A DNA stretch of 64,000 bases from positions 62,001-126,000 of the forward strand of contig CAYNZP010000003.1 in assembly GCA_964401835.1 (NCBI GenBank), read 5' to 3'. This DNA is from CAYNZP01 sp964401835 (GTDB lineage Bacteria; Planctomycetota; Phycisphaerae; SM23-33). The notes beneath the pieces are model-generated. The model was given only the letters and a program-made list of their open reading frames with translations, ran no database searches and was not told the DNA's origin. The translations under genes were made by a program, and so were the position numbers. This document shows, in pieces, positions 16,190-25,195 of the stretch (positions are counted from its first letter, which is position 1; each line of letters begins with the position of its first letter).

Positions 16190-17830
16190 CTAGTATTGCC
16201 TGTATGAATAGGCACTTGAGGAAATGTCTTGCCTAAGCTTGGCGTCTGGTGATTCGCATAACCCACAGCACATTGCCAGGAAATAAGGAAAGAATGCAGC
16301 TACGCAGCCAATAGAATGGGCAAACCAGTCATAAACCTGGTTTTTCATGATATCGGAAATTTCGGCTCTGCCAAAAATCACTTTTACCCAAACGGCTAAT
16401 GACTCTCCGCGTGCTGATGCGAAACTTTGGAGTATCTCCCCCGCCCCTCCGGCAAGGGCTGCGATGAAAATCAAAATCAATCCCTTCCTTACGCTCTGGC
16501 TACCGAAAAGCCATACGAGCAGCATTGCCAGGAAAAAACCTGTCATCGAATGAAGAAATCCCTCTCCATAGCCAAAACTTAACACAATCCATATCAAAAG
16601 GCCGTCACGCTTGGCTACACCCAACAAAGCCATCAGGATTAAAAGCGCAACCAGTAGTAGCGAGCCAGACTTTTCACTCTTGGCCCGACCTAGCATTCGG
16701 GGAAAAAGACCCCAGACAAAAGCAACCGAAAGGGTCACTGTGGGGATGAAAAACCCACCCCTCGAAAGCATTGAACAGCTTACAAGCGCAGTCGTGGCCG
16801 TCCAAACAAGGGCCCGGCTCTGGTCTCCGCTATGGCCCTGACGGGCATTACCCAAAAGCCAGACAATACACGCAAACATGCCTATCACAAAAGCAATCAA
16901 ACCCGCCCAGCCAATGGTTGCCCCCAAAACTACCAGCCCGCTATCGGTCGCGGAAATCCGGCCGAACACTTCTTCGCCCAGGCCAAATGCCCCAACCGGA
17001 ACTTTCCGTAGTATGGACAGCTCCGGCCTGACAATCAAACCAATCAAAATCGCAATGGCCAGGGGAATTCCGCCAGCTATCAATAAAAAGCGGCGTCTGT
17101 TTTGAAACATAAGCCCGCCAAGTAAGAGTGTCGAACCGACAACACCTAAACAGAATGCCGCTTCCAGCGGTGCAATAGCGGTCAGTAATACCGCAGCGAT
17201 TATCGCAACCGCTATGCAAACAATCCGCAGCTGCCTGCGGCGCAATGGGTGCGGGTCCGGGTCCAGTTCAGGATTAAGATTCTCCGAAAAGCCCCACAGC
17301 GGGCAAAGCCATACTCCTATCCCCACAAAGCCCAACAAAGCGAGGGCTGTTTTTGGCTCTTGAACCTCTCCCATCGCGATTGCCGCAAATGCGCCGCCCA
17401 TCATCGCAAGGCCACATGCGCTCAGGACACCAAAATGACTCGCCGCGTTCGGCAGCAGGCTCTGGGTAAGCATTATCCCCAAAGCCAGGAGGAAAATATG
17501 GAATATCATGGACATATTAATCGCCCCTGCTGTGGCAAGGCCTTGCCTTTTATCAAGGCCAAGACCTGTACTCGCAAGGTGATATATGAGAATAAGGGCT
17601 GGAATAAGAAGTACGGCATGGACAGGATGGCCGAGAATTTTGCGGTCTTTCAAAACCGTTTTCCAAACCAGCCAAATACCGAAAACACTCATCAGCCCAG
17701 CAGCGCATACACCCCAGGAGTAATAACTCGGCCACCATAAAGTCACCATTCCCACGATTATCACGCCCGCCAGCGTCCATCGTCCGACGGTTTCAAGCTG
17801 TCTTGATGTTGTGCCTACAGGTATCGCCAT
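16190..17830 (-). CDS. Large polytopic membrane protein with C-terminal VanZ-like domain
   Basis: A 546-aa protein with about 14 hydrophobic segments. Residues 1-390 look like a ligase- or polymerase-type polytopic domain (O-antigen ligase-like), including a periplasmic-type loop near LIVRPELSILRKVPVGAFG. The C-terminal 140 residues resemble VanZ: a His at the start of a helix (FLHSMTGFF), then GGAGEILQSFASARGE and the D-x-x-x-N-like tail of the segment (EISDIMKNQVYDWFAHSIG). VanZ domains occur in glycopeptide resistance and envelope proteins of unclear function. The polymerase reading of the N-terminal part is tentative; the VanZ part is stronger. It is divergent from nifJ. Confidence 0.55.
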   Translation of the reverse strand: MAIPVGTTSRQLETVGRWTLAGVIIVGMVTLWWPSYYSWGVCAAGLMSVFGIWLVWKTVLKDRKILGHPVHAVLLIPALILIYHLASTGLGLDKRQGLATAGAINMSMIFHIFLLALGIMLTQSLLPNAASHFGVLSACGLAMMGGAFAAIAMGEVQEPKTALALLGFVGIGVWLCPLWGFSENLNPELDPDPHPLRRRQLRIVCIAVAIIAAVLLTAIAPLEAAFCLGVVGSTLLLGGLMFQNRRRFLLIAGGIPLAIAILIGLIVRPELSILRKVPVGAFGLGEEVFGRISATDSGLVVLGATIGWAGLIAFVIGMFACIVWLLGNARQGHSGDQSRALVWTATTALVSCSMLSRGGFFIPTVTLSVAFVWGLFPRMLGRAKSEKSGSLLLVALLILMALLGVAKRDGLLIWIVLSFGYGEGFLHSMTGFFLAMLLVWLFGSQSVRKGLILIFIAALAGGAGEILQSFASARGESLAVWVKVIFGRAEISDIMKNQVYDWFAHSIGCVAAFFPYFLAMCCGLCESPDAKLRQDISSSAYSYRQY

Positions 17831-18056
17831 ATCTAGGAATATTGGTCGGCATAACGCGGGATAAAACTTTTGTCGGGATTTGTGTACAATTAATGAAGGT
17901 TTTGAGCCTTATTAGCGAAAAGCCGTTGAAAACCCCTCCGCAATGTGCAAAATAACATGACTTTCTTTGACCCAATTAGCTTGCCGGGCCCCCAACCACC
18001 ATTGGGTAAACTCGGCGGCTGTTGCTTTTTATATTATTAGTGATGAGGAAAAACAA

Positions 18057-21000
18057 ATGTCAAGACGAATGGTAATGATGGACGGCAATCAGGCTGTATC
18101 TCACGTTGCTCACAAAGTTAACGAAGTAATCGCGATCTACCCGATTACGCCATCGAGTGGAATGGGCGAAAACGCAGACGCTTGGAGCGCTGCCGGCCAA
18201 AAGAATATTTGGGGCACAATCCCCCTGATAGTGGAAATGCAGTCCGAAGGTGGCGCAGCGGCAGCCGTACACGGCGCCCTGCAAAGCGGCTCACTGACGA
18301 CGACATTCACCGCCAGTCAGGGCTTGCTTTTGATGATCCCGACGATGTACAAAATCGCCGGCGAACTCACTCCGACAGTCTTCCACGTTTCCGCTCGCTC
18401 TCTTGCCTGCCAGGCACTGAGTATCTTTGGCGACCACAGCGACGTCATGAGCGTTCGCCAGACAGGTTTCGGCCTTATATCTTCAAACAGCGTTCAGGAA
18501 GCGATGGACCTGGCCCTAATCTCCACCGCAGCCTCACTTGAAAGCCGTGTACCATTCGTCCATTTCTTCGACGGTTTCAGGACTTCCCACGAAGTTTCTA
18601 AAGTCGAGGAACTGACCGAAGATGACATAAATGCAATGATTAACGATGAGTTGGTTCTGGCCCACCGCAGCCGCGCCATGAGCCCGGATCGCCCGACCAT
18701 TCGCGGAACAAGCCAGAACCCGGATGTATACTTCCAGGGCCGCGAAACTGTCAACAAGTTCTATCAGGCCTGCCCGGGAATCGTCCAGAAGGCGATGGAC
18801 AACTTCGCCATACTCACCGGCAGACAATACAAGCTCTTCGACTACGAAGGAGCCCCCGACGCCGAGCGTATCGTTATCATGATGGGCAGTGGCGCCGAAG
18901 CGGCCCATGAAGCCGTTGAAGCACTCACCGCAGCTGGAGAAAAGGTCGGCCTGATTAAAGTTCGCGTGTTCCGTCCGTTCAGCGTCAAGCACCTTCTCGA
19001 TGCGATTCCGGCTTCGGTCAAATCTATCGCCGTGCTCGACCGCACAAAAGAACCCGGTTCAGCCGGCGAACCGCTTTACCTTGACGTCGTTGACGCAGCA
19101 GTAGAAGGCGGCAAGGACTTCACAATCGTCGGCGGTCGATATGGCCTGTCCAGTAAGGAATTCACTCCTGCGATGGTCAAGGCTGTCTTCGACAACCTCG
19201 CTTGCGATAAACCGAAGAACCATTTCACAGTCGGCATCAATGACGATGTCACCAACCTGAGCATCGATTGGGACCATTCTTACAGCACAGAAGGCGACGA
19301 CGTCGTCCGTGCGATGTTCTACGGCCTGGGAAGCGATGGTACCGTCGGTGCAAACAAGAACTCGATCAAGATCATTGGCGAGAATACCGAAAACTTCGCC
19401 CAGGGCTATTTCGTTTACGACTCCAAGAAGGCTGGCGCCGTTACCGTCAGCCACTTGCGTTTCGGCCCGCGTGAAATCCGCTCGAGTTACCTCGTCAGCC
19501 GGGCCAACTTCGTGGCCTGCCACCAGTTCCCGTTCCTGGAAAAGTACGACCTTCTCGACGCCGCCATCGAAGGCGCGACGTTCCTGCTCAACGCCCCGTT
19601 CCCGACCGACCAGGTCTGGGACCGGCTGCCAAAGCAGGTTCAACAGCAGATAATCGACAAGAAGCTCAAGCTTTATGCGATTAACGCCTACGAGGTCGCC
19701 AAGGAAACCGGCATGGGTGCACGAATCAACACGATCATGCAGACGTGCTTTTTCTACCTCTCGGGTATTTTGCCGCAGGATCAGGCTATCCAGGCTATCA
19801 AAGACACCATCAAAAAGACATACAGCAAGAAGGGTGACGAAGTTGTCCAGATGAACTATAAGGCTGTGGACCAGGCAGTCGCCAATCTTCACGAGATAGA
19901 GATTCCGGCCCAGGCTTCAAGCAAAATCGAAAAGCCGCCAGTCGTCTCCGACAAGGCACCTCAGTTCGTCCAGGACGTTTCAGCCAAAATCATGGCCGGC
20001 CACGGCGAAGAATTGCCCGTCAGTGCCATGCCAATCGACGGCGCCTGGCCGACAGGGACAACCCAGTGGGAAAAGCGAAACATCGCCCTGGATATCCCCG
20101 TATGGGACCCGGACGTCTGCATCCAGTGCGGCAAGTGCTCTCTGGCATGCCCGCACGCTACGATCAGAAGCAAGGTTTACGAAGCTTCCCTGCTGGATAG
20201 CGCACCAGAAACATTCAAAAGTGCCGACGCAAAGGGCAAGGAATTCGAAGGCTTGAAGTGGACCATCCAGATTGCTCCGGAAGACTGCACCGGTTGCGGT
20301 GCATGCGTGAACGTATGCCCGGCTAAGAACAAGACCGAACCCAGCAAAAAGGCCATCAACATGGCCCAGCAGATTCCGCTACGTAAGCAGGAAAGTGAAA
20401 ATTACGATTTCTTCCTGTCGATTCCTGAATACGACCGCACCAAGCTGCGTCTTAACACTGTCAAGGGCAGCCAGCTTTGTAAGCCCCTGTTTGAGTATAG
20501 CGGCGCTTGTGCCGGCTGCGGCGAGACACCCTACGTCAAGCTGCTGTCTCAGCTCTTCGGCGACCGTGCCCTTATCGGCAACGCCACGGGCTGCTCCAGC
20601 ATCTACGGCGGCAACCTGCCGACAACCCCTTACTGCGTGGACGGCAACGGTCGCGGCCCGACATGGAATAACTCGCTGTTCGAAGACTGTGCGGAATTCA
20701 GCTTCGGCCTGCGTCTGACACTCGACAAGCAGATTGAGTTCGCAAATGAACTCGTTGCCGACCTGAAAGATACAATCGGTGCCGAACTCGCCGACGGCCT
20801 GCTGAATGCCGACCAGTCAACCGAAGCTGGTCTGGCCGAGCAACGTAGCCGCGTTGAGCAGCTCAAGGCCAAGCTCGAAGGCAGCAAAGACGCCAAGGCA
20901 GCACAACTGGCGGGCATCGCCGACGTCCTGGTCAAAAAGAGTGTTTGGGCACTCGGTGGCGACGGCTGGGCCTATGACATCGGTTACGGCGGCCTGGACC

Positions 21001-21587
21001 ACGTCCTTGCCAGCGGCCGGGACATCAATGTGCTGGTCATGGACACGCAGGTTTACTCCAACACTGGCGGCCAGTGCTCCAAGGCAACACCGCGTGCAGC
21101 AGTCGCGAAATTCGCGGCAGCCGGCAAGCCTGTACCCAAAAAAGACCTCGGCATGATTGCCATGACTTACGGCTCGATCTATGTCGCACAGATAGCGATG
21201 GGTGCATCCGACGCACAGGTAGTCAAGGCGTTCCTCGAGGCCGAGAGCTATCCTGGCCCGAGCCTTATCATTGCGTACTCACACTGCATCGCCCACGGCA
21301 TTAATATGACAACCGGCTTCCAGAATCAAAAGGCAGCCGTCAACTCCGGTGCCTGGCCGCTATACCGCTACGACCCGCGGCTGGCCGAAGATGGCAAGAA
21401 CCCACTGCAGATTGATTCGAAAGACCCGACTATCAGCTTCGAAGAGTACGCTTACAGCGAAAACCGCTATAAGATGCTCGCCAAGGCCAAGCCGGAACTG
21501 GCCAAGCAGCTTATGGCCCAGGCCACCAAAGATTTCAACACAAAGTGGCACATCATCAAGCAGATGGCCGCAATGCAGTACGAGTAA
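18057..21587 (+). CDS. nifJ: Pyruvate:ferredoxin (flavodoxin) oxidoreductase
   Basis: A 1176-aa single-chain PFOR converting pyruvate and CoA to acetyl-CoA and CO2 while reducing ferredoxin or flavodoxin; cytoplasmic and oxygen-sensitive. Domain I has AIYPITPSSGMGE. Two 4Fe-4S clusters of the internal ferredoxin domain are CIQCGKCSLACPHA and CTGCGACVNVCPAKN. The TPP domain opens with CAGCGETPY and has GDGWAYDIGYGG plus NTGGQCSKATPR, with a proximal-cluster Cys in CAGCG. The start is taken at ATG 18057 because GAGG lies 8 nt upstream and family alignment begins there; the frame stays open to 17967. The leader has an ACCCAAT/ATTGGGT repeat (17970-17976, 18001-18007). A terminator follows. Confidence 0.95.
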   Translation: MSRRMVMMDGNQAVSHVAHKVNEVIAIYPITPSSGMGENADAWSAAGQKNIWGTIPLIVEMQSEGGAAAAVHGALQSGSLTTTFTASQGLLLMIPTMYKIAGELTPTVFHVSARSLACQALSIFGDHSDVMSVRQTGFGLISSNSVQEAMDLALISTAASLESRVPFVHFFDGFRTSHEVSKVEELTEDDINAMINDELVLAHRSRAMSPDRPTIRGTSQNPDVYFQGRETVNKFYQACPGIVQKAMDNFAILTGRQYKLFDYEGAPDAERIVIMMGSGAEAAHEAVEALTAAGEKVGLIKVRVFRPFSVKHLLDAIPASVKSIAVLDRTKEPGSAGEPLYLDVVDAAVEGGKDFTIVGGRYGLSSKEFTPAMVKAVFDNLACDKPKNHFTVGINDDVTNLSIDWDHSYSTEGDDVVRAMFYGLGSDGTVGANKNSIKIIGENTENFAQGYFVYDSKKAGAVTVSHLRFGPREIRSSYLVSRANFVACHQFPFLEKYDLLDAAIEGATFLLNAPFPTDQVWDRLPKQVQQQIIDKKLKLYAINAYEVAKETGMGARINTIMQTCFFYLSGILPQDQAIQAIKDTIKKTYSKKGDEVVQMNYKAVDQAVANLHEIEIPAQASSKIEKPPVVSDKAPQFVQDVSAKIMAGHGEELPVSAMPIDGAWPTGTTQWEKRNIALDIPVWDPDVCIQCGKCSLACPHATIRSKVYEASLLDSAPETFKSADAKGKEFEGLKWTIQIAPEDCTGCGACVNVCPAKNKTEPSKKAINMAQQIPLRKQESENYDFFLSIPEYDRTKLRLNTVKGSQLCKPLFEYSGACAGCGETPYVKLLSQLFGDRALIGNATGCSSIYGGNLPTTPYCVDGNGRGPTWNNSLFEDCAEFSFGLRLTLDKQIEFANELVADLKDTIGAELADGLLNADQSTEAGLAEQRSRVEQLKAKLEGSKDAKAAQLAGIADVLVKKSVWALGGDGWAYDIGYGGLDHVLASGRDINVLVMDTQVYSNTGGQCSKATPRAAVAKFAAAGKPVPKKDLGMIAMTYGSIYVAQIAMGASDAQVVKAFLEAESYPGPSLIIAYSHCIAHGINMTTGFQNQKAAVNSGAWPLYRYDPRLAEDGKNPLQIDSKDPTISFEEYAYSENRYKMLAKAKPELAKQLMAQATKDFNTKWHIIKQMAAMQYE

Positions 21588-21623
21588 TAGTAATTGGTTA
21601 ATCGGTAAATCAGTTAATCCGTT

Positions 21624-21657
21624 AAAAAGCCCGTGAGTTTCGACTCGCGGGCTTTTT
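21624..21657 (+). terminator. Rho-independent terminator after nifJ
   Basis: The stem AAAAAGCCCGTGAGT pairs with ACTCGCGGGCTTTTT around a UUCG-type loop, with one G-U pair and a T tract, about 35 bp past the stop codon. Confidence 0.92.
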
Positions 21658-21705
21658 GTTAATCAAATTTTTTATGCAAGGCTACGGTTTTATTCACTTG
21701 GCATA

Positions 21706-22428
21706 CTATTCTTGCAGCCAGGGGTCAGCTTCCTGTATCCGTCGGCGTTCACGTGCAGTGAATATGTTTGTTAAGACACTTAAAACTAACACAACCGGAA
21801 CAAAAGTAAAAATGATCCACTTAAATGCTTCTCCGTTGCGTATGAAAATTAGCAGTGATTTCATAAATGCCGGTGCATTATTTTTGTCGAAATAACTTAT
21901 TGCTTTTCCACCTTCAGCCAGGAGGCCTATCGCATACCCTCCAACGGCTACGATTCCCGAAGCAAAACCACCCATTGCCAGCAAGCCTATAACAAAACCT
22001 CCAGAAGCAAAGGTTGCGATTCCGATTCCACCAAAAGCAAACAGGAGTGCCGCAGAGAATCCACCAAGCGCAATCACACCAATTGCACACCCTCCGAAGG
22101 CAAAAACGCCTACAGCAGTATATCCTCCAAAGGCAAATATCCCAACAGCCTTAGGACCGATAGCAATTACACCCCGAGCAGTACCTTGTAAACGAATGTC
22201 AACCAATGGAAATCGCTTACGCAAGCCGTATCCCACGATTCGGGGATGGCCATGTTTATTTATGGCCTGATATGTCGCATCAGAATCACAAAGACCTTCG
22301 GCTTGCAGGTCATCAATTTTCTTAAGCAGATGATCTCGCAGTTCGCTACGAAGGTCTGTGGCCTCTTTATCCGGACGGTTTGCATAAACCATAACTCTGT
22401 CAAGATAGCTCTCAAGTATCTCACTCAT
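21706..22428 (-). CDS. HAAS/DUF1700-type membrane protein with Gly-rich repeats
   Basis: A 240-aa protein. Residues 1-75 form a helical HAAS-like domain (ESYLDRVMVYANRP, then LRDHLLKKIDDLQAEG and YQAINKHGHP). This is the domain that typically pairs with PadR regulators. Residues about 90-185 are a run of degenerate hydrophobic repeats of about 9-10 residues, each with a Gly-Gly pair (AFGG, ALGG, ASGG, AMGG, AVGG). A C-terminal transmembrane helix follows (IIFTFVPVVLVLSVLTNIF). The gene lies 18 bp after the PadR gene and is surely co-transcribed. Likely role: membrane partner of the PadR-controlled stress module, exact function unknown. Confidence 0.7.
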   Translation of the reverse strand: MSEILESYLDRVMVYANRPDKEATDLRSELRDHLLKKIDDLQAEGLCDSDATYQAINKHGHPRIVGYGLRKRFPLVDIRLQGTARGVIAIGPKAVGIFAFGGYTAVGVFAFGGCAIGVIALGGFSAALLFAFGGIGIATFASGGFVIGLLAMGGFASGIVAVGGYAIGLLAEGGKAISYFDKNNAPAFMKSLLIFIRNGEAFKWIIFTFVPVVLVLSVLTNIFTARERRRIQEADPWLQE

Positions 22429-22446
22429 GTGGATTCTCCTTCCTGT

Positions 22447-22806
22447 TTATTCTCCCGCACCAGAGAGGCCAACAGATTCTGCCCCCAGGAGGTTTTGCAT
22501 AAGCTGAACAAGTGCCTTCCATTGCTGAACATTTTCCGCAAATGCCCGTCGCCCTTTGGGCGTAAGTCGATAATACTTTCTCCTGCGCCCGCTTTCAGCT
22601 TTTGTCCATTGAGACGTTATAAGGTCGCGCTGTTCCAAACGGTGCAAGACGGGATAGGCGGTGCCTTCTCCCATTCTTAATACCCCAGCCGCACGATCAT
22701 TGAGGGTTTGGATGATCTCGTAGCCGTAACTCGGCCCTTCCTGCAAGATCACCAAAATCAGTGTTTCAACATTACCATCCAGAGTTTTTTTGTTAAGAAT
22801 AGCCAT
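22447..22806 (-). CDS. PadR-family transcriptional regulator
   Basis: A 119-aa winged-helix protein with the PadR signature: an N-terminal helix LVILQEGPSYGYEIIQTL, a wing region GTAYPVLHRLEQRDLI and YRLTPKGRRAF near the end. It is a dimeric repressor type with a short C-terminal dimerisation helix (subfamily 2). It is followed 18 bp later by a HAAS-domain membrane protein, the common partner arrangement. A symmetric AT-rich sequence just upstream of its start is a plausible autoregulatory operator. The ligand or signal cannot be read. Confidence 0.9.
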   Translation of the reverse strand: MAILNKKTLDGNVETLILVILQEGPSYGYEIIQTLNDRAAGVLRMGEGTAYPVLHRLEQRDLITSQWTKAESGRRRKYYRLTPKGRRAFAENVQQWKALVQLMQNLLGAESVGLSGAGE

Positions 22807-22822
22807 TGACTCACCTATACTT

Positions 22823-22847
22823 TATAGTTCAAGGTATTGATACTATA
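22823..22847 (-). promoter_or_regulatory. Candidate PadR operator
   Basis: An inverted repeat TATAGT-N13-ACTATA, 17-41 bp upstream of the padR-type ATG, in an AT-rich promoter region with further TATAC/GTATA half-sites. Position and symmetry fit autorepression, which is common in this family. Confidence 0.35.
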
Positions 22848-22968
22848 TGCTGTAAGGTATAAGTTGTCAAACGTCATTTCAGAATTTTTTTGGTTATGCA
22901 ATCAGAAGCAAAAATTCTTTTATTCCCCCGGCTACTGCCTACAGACTACCGGCTACTAAACTAACTAA

Positions 22969-24699
22969 TCACATCTGCTCGAGTGTTTCAATTCCCAGCA
23001 GTTGCAGGCCCTTTTTGATTACGCTGGCTGTCAGTTCGCAAAGTGCAAGCCGGCTGCTGCGTTGAGGTTCGTCAGCCTTGAGAACCGGGCAGTTCTCATA
23101 AAAACTCATAAAGGCCCCTGCCAGCTCGAACAGATATCCGCAAAGCAGGTTCGGCAGACACTCATCGCAAACCCCCTGGATCATTTCGGGAAGTTGCAAA
23201 AGCTTGATGGCTAGTCCGCGCTCGGCTGGGTGTTCAATTAAGATATTATCCGCAGCTGTCTTTTTGGTTTCGTTCTTTCGGTTTTTGCTAAAAATGCTGG
23301 AAATCCTCGCAAAAGCATATTGCATGTAAGGGGCGGTATTGCCTTCGAATGAGAGCATCTTGTCCCAGCTGAAGATATAGTCGCTTGTGCGGTTCTGCGA
23401 CAGGTCGGCATACTTGACAGCCCCTATCCCAACCACACGGGCTATTTCCCTGCGGCGGTCTTCTGGCAGGTCCGGGTTTTTCTCGCTGACAAGGTCAAAC
23501 GCCCTTTCCTGGGCTTCTGCCAAAAGGTCCATCAGCTTTACCGCGTCCCCTTCTCGCGTCTTGAACGGCTTGCCATCGGCCCCCATCATGGTACCGAACG
23601 GGACATGCTCAAGGGATACGTCAGCCGGTACGAACTTGGCCTCTTTCGCCACAGCGAAAACCTGTCGAAAATGCAGCGCCTGCCGCGAATCCGTCACATA
23701 AAGAGCCCGGTCAGCCTTGAGCTTCCCTACACGATAACGCAAGGCAGCCAGGTCGGTGGTGGCGTACAAATAACCACCATCACTTTTTTGCACAATCAAC
23801 GGCAGCGGTTCATCGTCTTTGCCCTTGAACTCATCCAGAAATACGCACTGAGCGCCATCAGATTTCTTCAGCAGACCGGATTTATCGAGGTCGGAAACCA
23901 CGTTGGGCAAATCGTCATTGTAAAAGCTCTCGCCACGGACATCGCCGCGTTTCAGGTCGACTCCAAGAAGATCATAAACCGCCTCGCAATGATGCAGGGA
24001 AACATCTCTGAAATCTTCCCAGGCTTTCGCGACTTCTTTGTCGCCGCCCTGAAGCTTTACGACATACTCACGGGCTGTATCTGCAAAATCGGCGTCTTCA
24101 TCGAACTTTTGCTTGGCTGCCTTATAAAACTCTTCCAGGTCAGCCAGGTCCTTATGCGAAGCCTTAATCTCATTCATATAGGCTATCAGCATGCCGAACT
24201 GGGTGCCCCAGTCGCCGACGTGGTTCTGGCGAATGACATCATGGCCGACAAAGTCCAGCACATGACCCAGCGCATCACCAATGATGGTGCTTCGCAGATG
24301 GCCGACGTGCATTTCCTTGGCCAGGTTCGGGCCTGAATAATCGACAACGACAGTATCTTTTCTTTCCGGTTTCTGGACACCGAGCTTTTCATCGCCTTGC
24401 ATCAAACTTAGGTGCTTGCCTATAAAATCACTTGAAAGCTTGATATTAATAAAACCTGGTCCAGCAACATCAACGCTATCTGCTAATCCGTCTAAATTTC
24501 CAAGAATATCTAGAGCCAAGCGAGCTAGCTCTCCAGGGTTTCGCTTTTGTTTTTTGGAAGCTGCCATTACGCCGTTGGCTTGATAGTCGCCAAACTCCGG
24601 CCTTTTGGAAGGCCCGACCAGTGCTGGAGAATCGGCTGGTGCGCCTGCAGCGACTAATGCCTTGGAAATCCGTTTTTCAAGTTCCCGTCTTAGATTCAT
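22969..24699 (-). CDS. argS: Arginyl-tRNA synthetase
   Basis: A 576-aa class I aminoacyl-tRNA synthetase, typical length. It has an N-terminal Add-1 domain (residues 1-85), the HIGH-type motif HVGHLRSTIIGD at about 136-147, and the Arg-specific SGPNLAKEMHVGHLR context. A C-terminal anticodon-binding DALR-like domain ends in Met. The classical KMSKS is replaced by an MMGADGKPFKTREGD stretch, as in many bacterial ArgRS. It is downstream of hppA and rsfS on the same strand, with gaps of 77 bp (to rsfS) and about 15 bp (rsfS to hppA). Confidence 0.96.
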   Translation of the reverse strand: MNLRRELEKRISKALVAAGAPADSPALVGPSKRPEFGDYQANGVMAASKKQKRNPGELARLALDILGNLDGLADSVDVAGPGFINIKLSSDFIGKHLSLMQGDEKLGVQKPERKDTVVVDYSGPNLAKEMHVGHLRSTIIGDALGHVLDFVGHDVIRQNHVGDWGTQFGMLIAYMNEIKASHKDLADLEEFYKAAKQKFDEDADFADTAREYVVKLQGGDKEVAKAWEDFRDVSLHHCEAVYDLLGVDLKRGDVRGESFYNDDLPNVVSDLDKSGLLKKSDGAQCVFLDEFKGKDDEPLPLIVQKSDGGYLYATTDLAALRYRVGKLKADRALYVTDSRQALHFRQVFAVAKEAKFVPADVSLEHVPFGTMMGADGKPFKTREGDAVKLMDLLAEAQERAFDLVSEKNPDLPEDRRREIARVVGIGAVKYADLSQNRTSDYIFSWDKMLSFEGNTAPYMQYAFARISSIFSKNRKNETKKTAADNILIEHPAERGLAIKLLQLPEMIQGVCDECLPNLLCGYLFELAGAFMSFYENCPVLKADEPQRSSRLALCELTASVIKKGLQLLGIETLEQM

Positions 24700-24776
24700 A
24701 ATAATTCCGTAAAGTGCAAAAGATAACGCGACAACCCTTGGGCCGCCGCGTTATTGTATCTAAATCAGTTTTTATT

Positions 24777-25181
24777 TCACTTCTTTGCTGATTCTTTTGT
24801 CGGGGCTTTTTTGCTCCGCCGCCACTCAACTCGCGGCGCTTCGCCCCAGATCAGCTCCAGGTCGTAAAACTGCCTGTGCTCGTGATCGAACAGATGAACA
24901 ACAACGTCCACAAAATCCATCACGATCCACTGGGCCGAATCTCCGCCTTCAATGTGCCAGGCCTTCTGGCCGATCTTCTTGCCGTATTGGGCAATCTCAT
25001 CAGAGACGCTTCGTATCTGCCGGTCGCTCGTACCGGAGCAAATCACGAAGTAGTCCGTAACCGGGCTAACGCCCTTAAGGTCGAGCACGAGAATGTCTTC
25101 GGCATTCATATCGTGCGCTATTCGGGCAGCCTCGATGGCCAACTCTCGCGACGAATCTTTTTTAGTTGCTCGTTTGGCCAA
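24777..25181 (-). CDS. rsfS: Ribosome silencing factor RsfS
   Basis: A 134-aa protein of the RsfS/Iojap family. The core is readable: DILVLDLKGVSPVTDYFVICSGTSDRQIRSV, then WIVMDFVDVVVHLFDHEHRQFYDLELIWGEAP. It binds ribosomal protein uL14 and blocks subunit joining when growth slows. The Lys-rich tail is unremarkable. It starts 14 bp after the hppA stop and is followed by argS on the same strand. Confidence 0.94.
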   Translation of the reverse strand: MAKRATKKDSSRELAIEAARIAHDMNAEDILVLDLKGVSPVTDYFVICSGTSDRQIRSVSDEIAQYGKKIGQKAWHIEGGDSAQWIVMDFVDVVVHLFDHEHRQFYDLELIWGEAPRVEWRRSKKAPTKESAKK

Positions 25182-25195
25182 GGAGTCACTCCAGA

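Noticed and set aside
17865..17892. TTGTCG...TACAAT as a nifJ promoter
   Set aside because: The spacing between the two boxes is only 9 bp.
19059..19892. A 277-codon minus-strand frame inside nifJ
   Set aside because: It lies wholly inside the pyruvate oxidoreductase gene and has only the low-complexity features of an antisense frame.
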